DNA of 64,000 nucleotides. It comes from Circinella umbellata. Taxonomy: Eukaryota; Mucoromycota; Mucoromycetes; Mucorales; Lichtheimiaceae. The notes beneath the pieces are model-generated. The model had not been told where the DNA came from. It worked only from the letters and a program-made list of their open reading frames with translations, and searched no databases. The DNA is taken from NCBI GenBank assembly GCA_025093555.1, contig JAIWNF010000045.1, forward strand, positions 124,001 through 188,000, in the 5' to 3' direction. A program made the position numbers and the translations under genes. Shown piece by piece: positions 60,480 to 64,000 of the stretch; position 1 is the stretch's first letter; each line of letters begins with the position of its first letter.

Positions 60480-62711
60480 ATGTCTCCTCAAAAGAAAACC
60501 CAATCCAACTCTTCTGAATCCAACGGTTCAAATAACTTACCTGTACCTGTACCCGTTGATGCATCAAATGCTCAACATAACCAACCAACATCTTCGGATA
60601 ACCAATCCGGTTCATCTGTTCCTGTCCCTGTCGGTATTATCTCTTCGGTTCCTGACACTAATGAAGATATAGTCATGAATGAAAGGGAGCAAACCCTTCC
60701 AAAAACCAAAATAGAAAAGGATAAATTAGGTGAAACATCCGTGAAACCGGATAAACCAAAATCCATTTCTAACTCACCAGGTTCAACACCTAGTAGTGAA
60801 ACCAAAAAGGTCTTAACACCTTCCACTTATGTAGCTGATAGAGTTTTAACACCTGAGAACACTGGTAGCTTGCTTCGTGCCCGTCTTGAAGCAGCAGCTC
60901 TTGAATTTGTTAAAGCTGTTAATACAACACCTGAAGAAAAAGCCAGGTTAATAAAGAAGCAACAAGACGCACTAGCCGAATATACTCTTTTTGTAGAAAC
61001 ACAAAAGATTTTAGAAAAAAGTGCAGCTAAAGAAAACAATCACAGGTTAGACAACCTAGTACCCAAGAATATGCCAATTTTGCAAATCAAAGGTGGCCCC
61101 ATTCGTGATAATGCCAAACCGATTCACGATTCTCTCGAATCATTCATTTCCGCATTTGAAAGACAATTAAAAAGTCATAACCTACCATTAGACAACCATT
61201 GGGAAAGACTCTTCTGGCTCTGTCTTAATGACAACCAAATTCCTTGGTTCCGTAGAGAATTAGTAGATAAGAACCGCACATGGGCTGACGCCTGTATAGA
61301 AGTTCGAAAAGAATATGGTAATCCATTCCACGTCTTCTTAAAAAGACACGAATTGTTTGCTGCTCGCCCCAAGTCACACGAGTCTATACGCTTGTACACT
61401 GAACGATATTTACTTCTTGCACAAGAAGCTGGTAGAACAAATGGAATTGATTTAACTTTCGATTTTGTTTCGTCTCTTTCATCCAATGTTCGTGAGAAGA
61501 TTTATCCCGTACTTGCCCGCAATTATGGTACCAATTGGCCTACAGATATCATGGAAGTATCCCAACTCGTCATTTCCACTTTGGGTGAAAACATAGATAC
61601 AAACCACACTGGAGGTAATAATAAAAGACACTTACCAGTAAATGAACCCACTCCATCCTCAAAAACAAAACGCAAATATGGCAACTGTCCAGTACACCCA
61701 AAGGGTAGTCATTCTGCTTCTGAATGTGAGGTTCTAAAAAAACAACGTATACACGTTAAAGAAAATAGCAATAATAATAATAGCACACCTGTAAAGTTAT
61801 GCCGATACTGTAACAAAGTTCCATATCAACCAGGTCATAGATGTCAAGAATACTTTGACAGTAAAAATAATAATAATAATAATAATCAACGTACTTACCA
61901 TAACCGCTCACTGCGCGTTATAAATGGTTCAACACCATCGTCATCTTCAACCTCTTCCTCTTCTTCACAAGAAAGTCATACAAGAGTTACCTCAAAACGG
62001 GATAACGACATCCTAAATGAAATCCTACTTCCATCACAAATGGATGAAATGGATATAACAGGTAAATACAAAAATAATAATTTTTACACCATAAACACCA
62101 TAAATACACTTCAAAAACAAAGTGCTGAATCTCTTCTTCTACCTTTAACTCTACAGACGAATAAACAAGTCTTGGGTATTCTTGATACAGGTGCAAACAA
62201 ATCGTTCATCACACCTACATTATTAAAAGAATTAGAAGAATTAGATAGTAATTTTGTAATAAATAAAAAAGAAGTTAAAAATATAATTGTTTCTCTTGCT
62301 GAAAAAAACAGTACAGCCAATATACTTGGTTTAGTTGAAAACGTAAAAATATTTTATAATGGTAAACATGTTGTGCACAGTTTTCTCGTCATGGAACTAG
62401 CAGGTAATACACCGGTTACAGTTGGACTTGACTTAATGACAAAACTTGGAATTTCAATAAATGGGTTAACAGCTTCTTGGGAAGAACAACCGCAAAATAA
62501 AGAAGAAAAAGTTGACGACTCAGTCGAACCAAATAATTCTCCTTTGGTTCAAACACAGAGCGTGAGAACTTCTTCGCAGTTGTTCAACCATCTATTGAAG
62601 CAAATAAAACAATCCCTAAAAACTCTTTCTGCACTGTTCCCGAATCGGTCATTCATCTTAACATGCCAGAAGGCGCAGTTGCACATAGACGACAATATCC
62701 ATTGCCAATAG
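60480..62711 (+). CDS. Gag-protease polyprotein of the retrotransposon
   Basis: 743 aa from the ATG at 60480. A Ser/Pro-rich N-terminus leads to a gag capsid-type domain at about residues 215-380 (SFISAFERQL, WLCLNDNQIPWFRREL, YTERYLLLAQEAG). Two Cys/His clusters follow (CPVHPKGSHSASECE and CRYCNKVPYQPGHRCQ), which are unusual relatives of the CCHC knuckle. The aspartic protease carries LDTGANKSF with DTGA at 569-572 and a V-T-V-G-L-D-L strand. The frame ends at 62711, past the start of the pol frame. Confidence 0.85.
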   Translation: MSPQKKTQSNSSESNGSNNLPVPVPVDASNAQHNQPTSSDNQSGSSVPVPVGIISSVPDTNEDIVMNEREQTLPKTKIEKDKLGETSVKPDKPKSISNSPGSTPSSETKKVLTPSTYVADRVLTPENTGSLLRARLEAAALEFVKAVNTTPEEKARLIKKQQDALAEYTLFVETQKILEKSAAKENNHRLDNLVPKNMPILQIKGGPIRDNAKPIHDSLESFISAFERQLKSHNLPLDNHWERLFWLCLNDNQIPWFRRELVDKNRTWADACIEVRKEYGNPFHVFLKRHELFAARPKSHESIRLYTERYLLLAQEAGRTNGIDLTFDFVSSLSSNVREKIYPVLARNYGTNWPTDIMEVSQLVISTLGENIDTNHTGGNNKRHLPVNEPTPSSKTKRKYGNCPVHPKGSHSASECEVLKKQRIHVKENSNNNNSTPVKLCRYCNKVPYQPGHRCQEYFDSKNNNNNNNQRTYHNRSLRVINGSTPSSSSTSSSSSQESHTRVTSKRDNDILNEILLPSQMDEMDITGKYKNNNFYTINTINTLQKQSAESLLLPLTLQTNKQVLGILDTGANKSFITPTLLKELEELDSNFVINKKEVKNIIVSLAEKNSTANILGLVENVKIFYNGKHVVHSFLVMELAGNTPVTVGLDLMTKLGISINGLTASWEEQPQNKEEKVDDSVEPNNSPLVQTQSVRTSSQLFNHLLKQIKQSLKTLSALFPNRSFILTCQKAQLHIDDNIHCQ

Positions 62712-64000
62712 CATATAAAGAGTTAATTGATAAACAAATTAAAGAGTGGCTTGATGATGGTGTCATAGAACCAGCTCCACCTAACACTGCATTTAATTCA
62801 CCCTTAACAGTTACAGGGAAGAAAAATTCGGTAGATGGAAGCTACACCAAAAAAAGAATCTGCATTGACCCACGTCATATAAACCGGTTACTTATACAAA
62901 CAGAAACCGACAGATTTACTCTCCCACTTATAAAAGATATTTTTCATTTGTTACAAGGATCTGTAGTCTTCACAACTCTTGATTTAAAACAAGCGTTTCA
63001 CCGCTTTGAAATATATAAACCACATAGAAATCGGACCGCTTTTCAACCAGATGGTCATCACACTCAATATCAATTTAGAGGTGCTCCATTCGGTTTGCGT
63101 CCAATTAGTTCCGTTTATCAACGAACAATGACAATCATTTTCAAAAATATGCCTTTCGTCACAAATTTTATTGATGACATTATTATCTTTAGCCCAGACT
63201 TAGAAACACATGCTACCCATGTAAAAGCTGCTATTGATAAGTTAACAGAGGTACAATTAATATTAAACCCAGATAAATCATGCTTTGCACAACACTGTGT
63301 ATATCTTTTAGGATTTTGCGTTTCCGCAAAAGGCATAACACTGGACAAAAGAAAGGTTAGCAATATACAATCGTTCCCAACACCAACTACAGGTCATTGT
63401 ATTCAAAGATTTGCTGGTACTATTAATTATTTTAGGGATGCATTACCTAATGTAGTTAAGTTACTTGCTCCTTTGGATAGGCTTCGTAACACAGGTTCCC
63501 TTGAAGGATTATGGGGTTCAGTAGAACAAAAATGTTTTGACACATTAAAAAAGTTACTCACTGAAGCACCGATTTTATGTTACCCAGATTTGACACATCC
63601 ATTTTTTGTTGCCACAGACGCTAGTCAAGTTGGTATTGGATGTACCTTATATCAGGTAATTAATAAAGAAACAAGGCATATCGCTTTTATGGCTAGAGCC
63701 CTCTCTAAATCGGAAAGAAATTATTCTACCACAAAAAGAGAATTACTTGCTATTGTATACGCACTCACAAAGTTCCATAAGTTTTTATGGGGAAGAAAAT
63801 TCACACTTTTCTGCGATCACCGCTCTCTCGTGTATTTACATACACAAAAAGTTGCAAATGCCATGATGATCAATTGGTTAGACACTATTTTAAATTATGA
63901 CTTTAATATTATCCACTTACCTGGCATGGACAATATCTTACCAGATAGACTTTCTCGCCTTTTTCCCACGGAAAAAGAGCTGGCAGGGGGTAATGCTTTG
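62537..64000 (+). CDS. Pol polyprotein (RT-RNase H), open at the window edge
   Basis: The pol frame is open from 62537 (after a TAA at 62534-62536) and lies -1 relative to gag-pro, overlapping it by about 175 nt. RT landmarks: KEWLDDGVIEPAP, RICIDPRHINRLL, FTTLDLKQAFHRFEI, RGAPFGLRP and the active-site FIDDIIIFS near 63170 (YxDD equivalent with Phe in place of Tyr). RNase H begins at VATDASQVGIG and includes STTKRELLAIVYAL and CDHRSLVYL. It ends at the window limit after LPDRLSRL. Expression needs a -1 (or +2) frameshift or is broken; no textbook slippery heptamer is evident in the overlap. Confidence 0.85.

Larger units (their letters stand above)
60028..64000 (+). mobile_element. Ty3/gypsy-type LTR retrotransposon, 3' part outside the window
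   Basis: LTR, then gag-protease, then reverse transcriptase and RNase H in order, with integrase and 3' LTR expected past 64000. Pol order (protease, RT, RNase H) and RT sequence are of the Ty3/gypsy group. Only one frame change between gag-pro and pol interrupts it, so the copy is fairly young. Confidence 0.85.

Noticed and set aside
1..64000. CRISPR arrays, rRNA or tRNA genes
   Set aside because: No spaced direct-repeat array, rRNA motif or convincing cloverleaf was seen; a dedicated tRNA scan was not possible.

Overview
The window looks like nuclear DNA of an early-diverging fungus, most likely Mucorales (Mucoromycota). It is very AT-rich. Its genes are split by many short GT-AG introns and carry poly-Asn/poly-Gln tracts, and the proteins read like zygomycete orthologues. 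No species is assigned. All gene models were assembled by hand from splice signals. In each multi-exon model the exon lengths sum to a multiple of three and the protein reads through without a stop, unless stated otherwise.

Layout. From 1 to 20 kb lie an HSF-type transcription factor (+), a cell-wall-integrity type MAP kinase kinase (-), RPL37 (+), a 19-exon PlsB/GPAT-type acyltransferase (+) and a fungal transcription-factor-domain protein without a zinc cluster (+). From 20.77 to 27.10 kb is a 6.3-kb element with long terminal inverted repeats (TIRs). It carries one 532-aa gene of an uncharacterised family, and exon 2 of that gene is split by a 1.1-kb hAT-like element. From 27.1 to 32.8 kb the DNA is gene-poor, with one decayed coding relic. 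From 32.8 to 52.4 kb is a dense housekeeping block: chitin synthase (+), mitochondrial-type NAD kinase (-), an HCNGP/SAP30BP-like protein (-), an MFS sugar transporter (+), a SUN-domain protein (+) and cytosolic glutamyl-tRNA synthetase (-).

From 54.2 kb to the end is a stack of mobile DNA. It contains an inverted duplication of a pseudogene from the same family as the 20-27 kb gene. Next comes a foldback element with two 581-bp arms, whose right arm holds a complete but dead 1656-bp Tc1/mariner element. Directly beyond the arm starts a Ty3/gypsy retrotransposon (gag-pro, then reverse transcriptase/RNase H in another frame) that runs off the window.

How parts relate. The housekeeping genes do not form a pathway cluster, although the MAPKK, chitin synthase and HSF belong to cell-wall or stress biology in general. 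The most novel content is the uncharacterised family, with a W-x(n)-DG-x(n)-E-x-S-[GS] core that could be a PD-(D/E)XK-type fold. It occurs twice, both times inside or beside inverted-repeat DNA. The nested insertions also preserve internal empty-site evidence: an 8-bp target duplication with a restorable exon, and two arms whose lengths match exactly once the Tc1 element is subtracted.
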